From positions 1 through 64,000 of the forward strand of contig JADDOH010002586.1 in assembly GCA_016648135.1 (NCBI GenBank): 64,000 nucleotides of DNA, in the 5' to 3' direction. This DNA is from Agrypnia vestita (taxonomy: Eukaryota > Arthropoda > Insecta > Trichoptera > Phryganeidae). The position numbers and the translations under genes are program-made. Shown here piece by piece: positions 1 through 10,500 of the stretch (position 1 is its first letter; the number at the start of each line of letters is the position of its first letter). The notes beneath the pieces were generated by a model, which searched no databases, was not told the DNA's origin, and saw nothing but the letters and a program-made list of their open reading frames with translations.

Positions 1-620
1 ATTCGTTTCAGAATAGGTCAGACAGCTTAAGTAATAAAGTAAAAATAAAAATACCTCACAAAATTGTCTGATGTGCAAAGGTCTTAAAATCTTCGATAGC
101 CTGCCATGATTGTAAGTGATTCATTTGGATTTCACCTGCGCGAATCTGTAATATCATGTTAATTGGTTATTTAGTTCATTGCGTGGATAACATCCTTTGA
201 GAATCTTTTCATGTAGATGTTTTCGCTACTGTAATCTATCTTCATGGGTGCTCCTCCTGTCCTAAAAAAATGACATTCATGACAGGAGTTAGTTAGTTAC
301 ATGGGTGAAATATTAACTAATACAATCCGTTCATAAACCATCTCCCATCCTTGTCACCGCAGTGATGAGTGCGGCAGAGAAATAATACGAACCAATTTGA
401 TCGAGGATCGCGTTTGAACGAACGACACGCGTGACATTGTCGTGTTGTTTTGGTCATGTTTCATCCAAATTAAATAAAATTACGCTAAATTCAAGGGCAG
501 CTTGATGAGCCTTATTTTTCGCTATAATCGAACCTGTATCAAATGCGTTACGTAGGTTCTTATAGGCTACCAGGCAAGCAAATTAGTGGACTGGTATATT
601 TTATTTTGATTTCCTTAGGC
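1..620. other. AT-rich flank, no gene seen
   Basis: I find no open frame, splice-competent exon or recognised repeat here. It is ordinary AT-rich intergenic sequence. Confidence 0.5.
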
Positions 621-622
621 GT

Positions 623-1394
623 CTGATACACATGCTTATTTAGTGGCACGTGAGCATGCGCAGTATCGACGTTGACAGTGGCATGCTTATTAGTGGCATA
701 TGTGTACGCACATTGCTAGAAATGAGCATGCCACCTAGTGGCATGCTCAAAAATCAACCGCCGGTTGATTTATAAGCATGCCACTGTCATTCACCATAGA
801 GAAGGGGTATCTTTGGAGCATGTGTGAACAGACTTGCTTATTTATGAGCATGCTTATGTCATTCGCGGGCTTCGCGGCTAGTATTATCGATGCGATCTTC
901 TCAGTCCGCGACAGATGAAACAAATATGGCGCGTTGGGGAGATGATAAAATATTACTTTTCGTGACTTATTATAGGAATCACGAATGTCTATGGAATACT
1001 CGGTCACCGTTGTGTAAAAATAATATAGTGAGAAATAATTTTTACGAAACTTTATTAATAGGCATGAATGATTCAAATCTTACAATAAAAATTATATAAA
1101 CTAAAATCAAAAATGTGCGGATGGAAACTCGGGAACTTTTTTGATTTATTGGTTCACTTGAATTTTCTATTTCAGTTTGCAAAGTTTCCATTTTGAACAA
1201 GAGCGTCTCTATTCTATGACAAGAGCATGCCACTTATAAGCATGTGTGTTTGATTGTTAGCTTTAGGCATGCTTATTTATGAGCATACCACTAATAAGCA
1301 TGCCAGTAAAGAGCAAGCGTGTACAGTTGTTAGGGCATGCTTATTAGTGGCATGCTCTTTAGCATGCCAGTAAAGAAGCATGTGTATCTGTACC
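623..1394 (+). mobile_element. MADF/GCATGC terminal-repeat element, copy 1
   Basis: The ends are inverted repeats: GATACACATGCTTATTTAGT near 625 and, on the other strand, GATACACATGCTTCTTTACT near 1392. About fourteen GCATGC or GCATG sites, many in the context GCATGCTTATTAGTGGCATG, lie in two blocks (625-855 and 1225-1385) on either side of a MADF-domain remnant. A second copy lies at 35858-36846. I could not define a target duplication. The superfamily is unknown; a Harbinger-type origin is possible because those elements often carry Myb/MADF proteins. Confidence 0.6.
890..1142 (+). pseudogene. MADF (Myb/SANT-like) DNA-binding domain remnant
   Basis: One frame reads ARWGDDKILLFVTYYRNHEC, then LWNTRSP, then a YETL segment, a stop near 1098, and in the same frame TKIKNVRMETRE. 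This is the MADF pattern (hydrophobic helix, LW...P, later helix ending in K.LR/VRM). MADF proteins bind DNA. The stop codon and lack of any further coding sequence make this a relic. The copy at 36561-36779 (minus) keeps reading where this one stops, which supports a real ancestral gene. Confidence 0.6.
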
Positions 1395-1727
1395 TTTACG
1401 CAAACGGTGTAGTGCGATTAAAATCTCAGCCAAGAAGACACCGAAAGATGTGCAAATGTAAATAAGGAATTACTAAAGGTTTTGCAAAGGCGTGGCTAGG
1501 GAGGTTTAAGATAGGGATATATTCTCTGAAATGTTTGAGGGATAATTAATTCTCGTATAAAAACAATGTTTTAATTTTTCTACAATTATATTTTTACTTA
1601 ATAATACTTTATTTCCCTCTATTTAAATTATATATATATAGCATAATTGTTTTTAAAACGACGTAACATATTTCTCTTAAATAAACCTTTGCATTATTTC
1701 GTAAGATGATTTTTATATTGATTAAAA

Positions 1728-2260
1728 TATACAGGGTTATTTGGAAAACATTTAGAACCTTGAAAGGTTCCTGCCTTGATTATGAGTCGAAAATGTTCAA
1801 GCTATTATGACCTAGTTAAGGAGATATGCGACATCAAAGTTTGCATTTTTTTTCGATATTTCTGACTTATTTTTTGTAAAACGTTGGAATATCATTACAG
1901 TAACTCATATCGATTACGAAAAATTTATTGGTTTCAATACAAGTTAAATAAAATGATAAAAACTCTGACAAAAATTTCAATTGGAATGTTTTCCAATTGG
2001 AATTCGTAGGTTTTTATTTTTTTATTTGACTTGTATAAAAGGGAATAAATTTTTCATATTCGATATAAGTTACTGTAATGATAGTCCAACGTTTTAAAAA
2101 AATAAGTCAGAAATATTGAAAAAAAAATGCAAACTTTGATGTCGCATATCTCCTTAACTATTAATATTAGGTCAATATAGCTTGAACATTTACGACTCAT
2201 AATCAACGCAGGAATATAGTCCTGCGAGGTTATTAATGTTTTCCAAATAACCCAGTATAT
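1728..2260. mobile_element. Foldback MITE (TACAGGGTTATTTG family), copy 1
   Basis: This is a long inverted repeat of about 530 bp whose two arms pair almost end to end around AATTGGAATGTTTTCCAATT. The termini TATACAGGGTTATTTG and CAAATAACCCAGTATA are flanked by TA, as in the Tc1/mariner superfamily. It has no coding capacity. Confidence 0.85.
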
Positions 2261-3038
2261 GCGTGCTTTTAGGCTTATTTATATTAAAATAAATTAATAA
2301 AATATAGTTGTTTACATCAAGGAATTATTAATGAATTGAGAATTGAAAATAAGTTTCCTTAGTTGTAATACTAAGGTTCTAGTCTCCCCTAAACTTCTAC
2401 AAATTTTAAAAATGATGACAAAAAGCCATCAAATGTAATATATAATTATTATTTATTTTTTATCTGTAATGATCTTAATTTGTTATTTAGATTATCTGTA
2501 ATGAAATTTAAATAACAAATTAAACATCTTATTAATAAACATTTAAGATCTCAGAACACATCATTTTGATTCAGAAGTTTTTAGGGTCTCTCTTCAATAT
2601 TCTCCTTACGCAACTTGTTAGTCATCAACGGAAAGATAAATATGTAATGCAACTAAGTATGTTATTAAATAACATCACATTATATTTTTCCGCTGTCATT
2701 GCGATAATTTTCATTTTGCTGATTAACTATCTGAAGTATCAGCGTGTCTTTTGAAAAAGAACGTCTTCGGGCACTCTTAATGTTATCAATTCAGGTTATA
2801 TCACATTTTTTTAAATTATATTTTATATAATTTAATATAAAGAAATCTATGATTAACTTAACCTCATGCCAAGCGTGCTTTTTAAAAAAGCGCATCCTCA
2901 AGCAATCTCAATGTTTTGGATTCATTTTATATCACATATCAGTAGTTTTTAGCATATTTTATTCAAAGAAATGTAATAATTGTCACGGTTCTACGCTTGT
3001 TAAAAATGTATAAATAGTCAACACGCAAGAAATATTTT
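2261..3038. other. AT-rich spacer, no gene seen
   Basis: There is only a chance open frame (62 codons) and no splice context. Nothing here is recognised. Confidence 0.4.
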
Positions 3039-3704
3039 TTCATACTCAAGGGCGGATCCAGCTTTGGCGCCAGGGGGGGGTCACATAGTCGTGGTCAAGT
3101 CACAAGAAGTTATAATTTAATTTTGATAATAATAGATACTTACAAGTAAAACGAAGGTATTTTATTAATAAATGTAAGTACCTACTGTACTTAAAAATAC
3201 CTACCTATATTTAAATAACAAAATCAATTTTTCTTTTACGTCTTCTCCTGAAACGCGCTATCACTTCATCTACTCCAACGGGTACGTTTTTATGGACGTG
3301 GAGAAGAGGCAGTCCGGTTAGACGTTCTTCAACCATTGAAGCTCTTAACCACGATTTGATTCTTCGCAACGTAGAGAAAGACCTTTCCGCTGTCGCTACA
3401 CTAACAGGTAGTGTAGCCATAATACATAAAATTTTTCTTATATTAGGATACATCTCTATATCGCAATTTAAAATAAGGTCGGAAATCGACTAAGATATGT
3501 CCTGACTCCGCTGCCACTTCACCATCCACAGCTGATATTCGTTTACAACGACAGAAACTGGAGCTAGTTGTTTCACAGTTTCAATATCTTGATTATTGTA
3601 TTCGCTTTTTGGCATGAAAACGCTTAGTTGAAACAAATTAAGTATTTCAAGAGACAGACGGTCCTGTAGCTCACTTATTATTGAATCCAGAAGAGGGATG
3701 TATA

Positions 3705-5837
3705 TTAGGGTGTCCCGTCCATGTATGAGAAAAAAAAATTTTGAGCTACACAATCACAAGAGGTATCAAAATTTGCCTAATTTTACACAAATCGCGAAAA
3801 AGGTAACAAAAAATAGAATTGTTTGTCATCTTGAAGGCTCTACCGAGCTTTGAAGTTTTGTAAATTTTACGTTTTTATAGAGTTAAACCGTTTGCCTAAA
3901 ATAATAAAAAAATCATGTTTATAAGGTATTTTAGTATTGAAATTAATGAAACAAATCACGAGAAAATAAAATAAACAAAATATAGATTATAATCAATGAC
4001 AAAAACTAAAAATTTAAACTTATTTTTGTGTCCAAAATTTGGCATTTCTGCTCGAGATTGCATCCTAGTTCTAATAAAGCCATCTCTAGAAGTAACATCA
4101 CTTACACTTTGTGATGCGTCTGTTATATTCTCTAGGACCCGAAGTGCAACCATCTAAGGGCAAGAATAAATGACGAAGGGGTAACTCATTGACATGAAGC
4201 ATACAAACACATCATTGTAAAGGTCTCTGCAAATACTCCTCTAAATATTGAATCACGCCACCCTTCCAATCGGTGTTAGTTGCAGTTCCGTGACATTCAA
4301 CGCAAATCACGTCATCTTAATTCCAACCTCGACCCTCTACTAAAGTTGTGATCGAAGTAAGAATTCCCTTTGCAGTGCCACGTCTTTCGGTATTGTGTGT
4401 CCCAAATAAATTTATCCAGGCTGTGCTAAAATTGAGATGTGGTCTTCTAAAACTTCTTTGCAATGGTCTTTTCGTCCATCAAAGTAAATGCTTTTTATAA
4501 CAATACCTCTAATATCTTTTGTAGCTTCCGGGCTTTAGATACAATAACCAGAGTTAAATCTTCGGTAGAAACCAAGCCGACGTCAGTCAAAACCGCAGAA
4601 GCAACAGCAGCAGTAGATTGCGTAGATAAACCGTATCTATCACAGATTTTAGCAACTGTCGGCAAAGGCAATGGTGTCTCTGTCGAGGGCGAGTTTGTTG
4701 GGGATGCCTCTGTTATCGGATACGTTTCTGGGGAAGATTCACGCACTGAATCTTCATCACAATTTGTTGAGACAGAATCGGTTTCTTGAGTAAAACACAA
4801 CTTTTTGTTACTTGATTATTTGTTATGTTATTGACTAAAATTTATCTCTGCTGTCGTTTAATTAATCTAGCCGTTTCTTTCTTATCAAAACCGCTTATAA
4901 CCATTTTCCTATCATTTATTTGATCTAACAAAAACTTCTCACATTGATGAAAACTTTCTTAGGTTTTAGACACGAACAAGATTCAAATGAAGTGCATTTA
5001 CAAGCGGAAACGTCAAAAAGTTTCTCAGATGACTAAAAAACATTTCAGTTTATTTTCAAAACTACCATTTCGTTTGTTTTTGGGGTATCTTTTCAAATTG
5101 AGATACTTTTCGAAATTGGATTTCACTAATTAAATAACTCGTTCCTTAGTTGCAACTGGAATCGAAGTTTTGGTCCAAATATTGTTGATCTCTTCGGAAA
5201 CAATCACATATATATCTGATTTGGATGGATCTTTTCAATTATAATGAAAGAATTTCAGGTCGTTCTTGACAAATAAAATCAATTAAATGACGTCCCTTAC
5301 AGTTGGTAGCTGCTGATTGCCGAGTTCTTTGTATGGTCCGAACATAGCATAAGTGGTCTGACTACGCCTCGAACTTCTTATTTAAAAATCACAAAATCCG
5401 CTTTTACTACCGTAACAATCGCCATGGTACTTTTATGGCATAAAAATTATTTTGGCTATGAAGAAAACATTCGCGAGTCAAGTCAAGAAAGTCCTCAAAA
5501 CAAGTTCAAACTTGAGGGTATTTGCAGGTTGAAACCTAACAAATTCGATGTTGCTGGTAACGTGTTTTTGCATGCAAATCGAAACGTCATGTATGATTTA
5601 CAGCTAAATAGAATAAAAAGTTAATATTTTTTTGTATTTAGTTCAGGAGCCAAATTGAGGATAGCGAAATATCACCAGAAAAATGTCAATTTTTCAAAAC
5701 TTTGTAGATCGGTAGAACCCTAAAGATATAGTTTTATTTTATTTTTAAAATTATTTTGGTAATCTACGCTCAATTACGCAAGTTTTAAGAGGTCTTGTGT
5801 TAAGATAAACCAAAAAAATTATATCGGGACAGCCTAA
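3705..5837 (-). mobile_element. Nested DNA transposon, TTAGGGTGTCCCG termini
   Basis: The termini TTAGGGTGTCCCG (3705) and CGGGACAGCCTAA (ending 5837) are inverted repeats with one mismatch. They are flanked by a perfect 6-bp direct repeat TGTATA (3699-3704 and 5838-5843). The insertion splits the hAT transposase frame exactly within its AIYIPLL codons, which dates it after the hAT insertion. It carries a decayed minus-strand ORF. I cannot place this terminus and target-site combination in a named superfamily. Confidence 0.8.
4080..4800 (-). pseudogene. Uncharacterised transposase-like ORF, decayed
   Basis: The N-terminal block (4800-4495) contains VAKICDRYGLSTQSTAAVAS and an acidic Ser/Thr-rich leader. 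Downstream the decayed minus frame reads GTATNTDWKGGVIQYLEEYL, a stop where Trp is expected, then LHVNELPLRHLF and DGCTSGPREYNRR near 4140. From memory, the motifs GGVI, NELPLRHLF and DG.TSGP recur in unnamed predicted proteins of aphids, other bugs and cnidarians. I cannot verify this here. The conserved Asp residues could be catalytic, but that is speculation. Several stops and frameshifts are present. Confidence 0.55.
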
Positions 5838-6239
5838 TGTATATGGCTCTGCGGAAATACTCTTCAGCAGATTGAGCAGGTTGGTTATTGGCCCTATGTA
5901 TTTTTCTTGACACTATTCTGGGATATTTAATTTCTACATCTAGCTGCTCAGCTACTTCTTTAGCCTCTTCAACAAGCTGTCGGTAAATTACGTCCGCATT
6001 TTCTCTTTTATTTTGTAGAACACTTATAGTATCATTAATAGCGTCCGCAGCTTTTTTTAAATCAATCGAGTTCGATTGCAGTATTCTGCTTAAAGATACA
6101 GTAGTACCTGAAAAATAAAAAAATTTAATAAGTGACTGAATGTGAGTATGAGTATTTTAATTAGTGGTCCACCTAGGTCCTGGACCCAGCCCAGGGGGGG
6201 GTCATGACCCCCGTGACCCCCCCCCTGGATCCGCGCTTG

Positions 6240-7490
6240 TTCATACTACTCCATTCTTCATCAGTTCATAGTTCCTCCTAAACTCTGTAAGTAAACACAG
6301 GTAGGTATTTATATTATTTTTAAGTTGTGTTTATTTTTAACAGCGCCAGTATTATTTAAAATATTTCAATTCAATTTTTAAAATAATATTAACAATATCA
6401 TCAATGCGTTATCATTTTAAGAGAGTATTTAATCTCGTATTTAAAAAGCGTTAGCGGAGATAGAATAAAAAATACTTTATACTCAAATCATACATAAATT
6501 CAGCATATTTTTGTTCTTGTTTTTCTAAATAAAATTTTAAAGTTGTGTTTTGCTCCATATTACAATCGGTTAATTCTGGCATCCATCTAGCGTTAGTATT
6601 GCAAAGTAATTTGAACTCCCGTATCGAAAAAGTGGATGGCTCTAAAATGGACAAAAATAAAAATTAATCAAATATTAAAGTGAGAATTACATAAAAGGTC
6701 GATATATTCACAGAAATATACAATAACTATCGATTGAAGATACTATTATAGCGATAATAGGGAGCGGTTATCTATTGGCACAATGTTTTTAATATTAAAT
6801 ATTAAAAACATTGTGTCAATAGAATTTATTATTATGTAGAGCTATACAAATGTAGATAAGTCATGATTTTGCTGCCCCGATGAGATATAAAACTGCAAAA
6901 CAAAGCACAGGCTAGGTCCTACTCGTCCCTCCAAGAACGTTGCATAGTGAACTTGTTTATGATTATATTTATGATTATAATCTGTATATAATAATCATTT
7001 TCTTACCGAACCACACACACACACACATCTCAAGATCAGAATTGACTTAATTCACAATGAAAATACAAGGAGTTTTCATTTTTCTGTCAACACAACATCC
7101 GCCATCTGTGTTTCACTCAGTGAATTAAGAAGTTTGGTCATTCTGGCAACAGAGACGAAATCGCGAGTCAGCTGAAAATGGTGCAAAATTGCTTTACGTT
7201 CATTATCGCAATTCTTTACAACGTAATATTATTTAATATTTATAAGATATATTCGTTTAATAACGACATTGAGTCATTTGATTTCATTTAATGCTTTTAT
7301 GACGCGTAGCCTTTTTAATTCCTTGTGAAAAGTTACTTTACAGACATATTAAATATTAAATGAAAATAAACTTGCTAAAAATGCTCCCTGAAGTTTTGCC
7401 AAGATTATGATCATATTGTCATATTTGTTATTTAAAATTATCATAAAAATTTTGACACCCTTTGAGCAAATTTTTTTCTTTTTTAATTTT
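6240..7490. other. Spacer upstream of gene A
   Basis: No coding sequence is seen. There is a short (AC)n run near 7014-7026 and an initiator-like CTCAGTG near 7117 that could belong to an upstream non-coding exon of gene A. A short palindrome (ATATTAAAAACATTG type) lies near 6784-6820. Confidence 0.35.
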
Positions 7491-7505
7491 CAGGATAATC
7501 CAGAA

Positions 7506-10500
7506 ATGCATACTTCAATGATGTTTCTCTTTCTTGTCGTTCTTGGGGTGGGCTTGGCCAACAGCACCCATTGTGGTCGAGATCACCTGAGAAGAGTAAA
7601 TATTAAAATGTTTTGATAATTATTAATAGATGTCTCAAGCTTCAATTGCAGTAAAATAATATGCAAATAAACAGTGATATAATTAAAGAGAGTACCCAAT
7701 GCAAAATCGAAAAGTGGTTGCCGTAGACCATTATACATATCGCACCTTTGCGGAAAGAAATGATTTTACAGGAGACTACTTTCAAACGATTGAATTAGAG
7801 TGATATTTTGTCTGTTTCTTTCATTACTCAGCCGTTTGTGGGGCAAACCATTGACGATATCATTGGGACAAATGATGCCATTTTTTGGAGTTCATAGAAC
7901 TCGATGCGGCGGTTTCAGATTTGCAAAAAAAAACATTTTTTCGAAATGTCAGTCTTTCCGCAAAGGCGCGATATTTTCTAGCGACCTCTTTGGGTCGGGC
8001 TAAAACCATTCGCATTGTTTGTCAGTAATTGTGATTAGTGCGACATCTATGGTTTTAAAAGGAAGGAAAGTGGCATTATTTGTTACGCTTTTGTTTTTTT
8101 TTCTGTGGTTTGACAATACAATAAAAGGATGAAAGTAGTAGCATCTATTTCATTTCTAACGTTTTATAAATCATTTTGGTGATATCTGTGACAGAGAGAA
8201 TATCCCCTTCAGATCCATATGATGGATCAAATGTGTTTTGCGTGATAAAGTTTGCGATAAGAGAGGAATACTTCTTTTCAGGTCGAAGATCGTTGTGGCC
8301 AAGGGAAAACATCTCCTCGGTTGATTGCAATGCAGATCAAGTCTCAGTCAGAGATTATACAACACACATCTTGTGGACATATAAAGGTGACTGCGAGATG
8401 ATTGTGTTCTTCATCCAATTAACACTGTTTTCAATTACAAGTCTTTTACATTTAACTATTGTTTATATTTACGTAACATTTACTGCATTTAATTAAAAAA
8501 AAATTACTGCCTTTGTTGTTATTAGCTATACACGAGTCCTCGACTTTATAGAGAAGCAAATGCTATTTTGTCAATCTTCATGTTAATTTGTAGGTACTTT
8601 CGTTACATTAACAATTAGCTTACAATAAAAAATACAGTCGCGAATATTTTACTTTGTATCTTCATGTTTGATGCGTTCGCATTTAAATGATGAAAAATGT
8701 TTTAAATCATTGCACTGTCTTCAAAAAGAGAAAAATAATTCTTTGGTGACATTATTTAAAAATTTACTTTGTTTTCATCACTTGCATATTGAAAATATCA
8801 ACATGTTTCAGGGCGAATGGTCCCTTCGTCAGGATACAACAAATAAAAAATATTAAAAAAAAATAAAACATGGGAAATGAATAATTATGAAGTACTAACA
8901 TGAAAACAAATTAAAAAGATAACTATTTGTAAAAAGGACCTGATACTTTTCAATTTACCTACTATTAACACTTTTTCTTATTTCAAAAATTTCTAATTTA
9001 TCAAACTGTAATTCTGTATAATTTATATATAAAATTTGTAAACCTTATTAATATCAAAAAAATGATCCATAACCAAAAGATGATTCGCAAATTCGGAATA
9101 ATCATTGCTACTTAAACACCTCAAGTGTTCCTTAAATTTAACACCAAAATTTGTACACGTTTTTTTTTTTTTATAAAAATAATCACAGTCATTACATGTT
9201 GTTGTTGTAGCCGGGCCTCGTGATCGAGGATCCCCTCGCCATTCTAACTTAGTTGGATTTTAGTTTGAAGGCGTCGCTGTGCATATGACTTTGTTTAGAG
9301 TGAGAAAGGTGTTGCACGCCATCAGACTCACCCGCCGCACACGGGTCCGGTGGCATACCGAGGCGAGACGGTCGGCGTGCAGCGGTGTGTTGAGTGCCAT
9401 AGAGGGTAGGGATTAAGGTGGAGATAAGGTGGAGTGCCGCCAAAGGGGCTGGTTACCGCAATCTTGGCATAGAGAAACTGTACGGGAAGGATAGGATTTA
9501 GGAAAGGAAGCCCTCCTCCTTTATCCGGGCTTGGGACCGGCACCGGCATTCGATTAGAGGCGTTCATCTAGCTCCGGTGGCGGAGTTACAATAATTACAA
9601 ATCAATTTATAAATAACCTATTTTTTTAAAGAATCGTCCTTATCCTAATCATTTAATATGTACTTTTTAAATTTATTATTAGTATAGAAAGCAGGTTGAA
9701 TAGCATTCGGGATTTTTTTCACTATTGAATTTGTAATTTGAATATTTATAAATACGATTTTTCATGACGAAGGGACCATTGGCCCTTAAACATGTTGATA
9801 TTTTCAATATATAAGTGGTGAAAAACAATGTACATTTTTATTAATTATACCTATCATTTCATTGTCATTGTATAATTTCGTGTTTTTTATTGTTTATGGT
9901 CCACTAATGAAACTAAACAAAATGTAGATAGGTACCTAATTGTGGAGCAGGAAGCTTTTTATCGTCCATCTATTACGTATTGGCGTAGTTAGTTAGTTAG
10001 GTACTGTAACCATTAAAATAATAAAGATATGGAAGTCGATTTTCATGACATCTTTGTAACACTTTCAGTACTATTTGGAACACGATGCCGCCGAGCAATT
10101 ACTAGAGAGAAGGGAAGAAAGGCTGTCAGAACTGTGTGGTCTGTGGAACCTGCCTGCTCCCGTCCAATCACCAAACGTAAGTAACCTAGGTAACCTAGGT
10201 ACTAGGTAAGTAACTAGATATCTTATTATATGATTATTTGCTTGGGCGGTGGCGGTGGTCCAAAAACGTATTTATAAGAATAGATGCGGTCTCTTCAACG
10301 GAAGACAATTAATAAGTGCGGTAGGAAATTAATTAATTTTATGCAGTGGAGTTCACACAGGACTACAGATGTCGTTAGGCATAATAAAACGTAAGGTCGA
10401 CAGAGTAGGATATAAATCAGGATTAAAAAAAGAATTAATGAAGGACAAGTATTGATGGATCTCACTGAAGTCCAATCCAGCCACAACCAGTGTCTCCATT

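Larger units (their letters stand above)
3211..6108 (-). pseudogene. hAT transposase C-terminal half, disrupted
   Basis: The minus frame starts after a good acceptor (TTTTTCAG near 6109). It reads through a helical segment with EEAKEVAEQLDVEIKYPRIV and EEYFRRAIYI to 5838, where it is cut by the nested transposon. It resumes at 3698 with IPLLDSIISELQDRLS and ends with the hAT dimerisation motif ATAERSFSTLRRIKSWLR. Apart from the insertion I see a single in-frame stop (about 3492). The order of motifs resembles ZMYM1-like and THAP12-like hAT proteins. The DDE core and zinc finger are missing, so it cannot work alone. Confidence 0.85.
3047..6239 (-). mobile_element. hAT-superfamily DNA transposon, interrupted
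   Basis: The terminal inverted repeats are CAAGGGCGGATCCAG at 3047 and CTGGATCCGCGCTTG ending at 6239. Both are flanked by the exact 8-bp duplication TTCATACT (3039-3046 and 6240-6247), diagnostic of hAT. Without the nested 2.1-kb insertion the element is only about 1.06 kb, so it is an internally shortened copy that keeps the C-terminal part of a transposase on the minus strand. Confidence 0.9.

Noticed and set aside
1728..2260. Inverted and repeated blocks that might be taken for a CRISPR-like array
   Set aside because: The genome is eukaryotic. The repeats are arms of a foldback MITE, with no regular spacers.
7834..7900. Possible alternative last exon of gene A (acceptor TTACTCAG, then PFVGQTIDDIIGTNDAIFWS, stop)
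   Set aside because: It is phase-compatible with exon 1, but the stretch lies within a short inverted repeat of transposon type and there is no poly(A) signal close by.
8145..8330. Minus-strand 61-codon frame with protein-like composition (FITQNTFDPSYGSEGDILSV)
   Set aside because: It has no clear acceptor, no upstream exon and no recognised motif. It may be a scrap of an old element, but I cannot support a gene.
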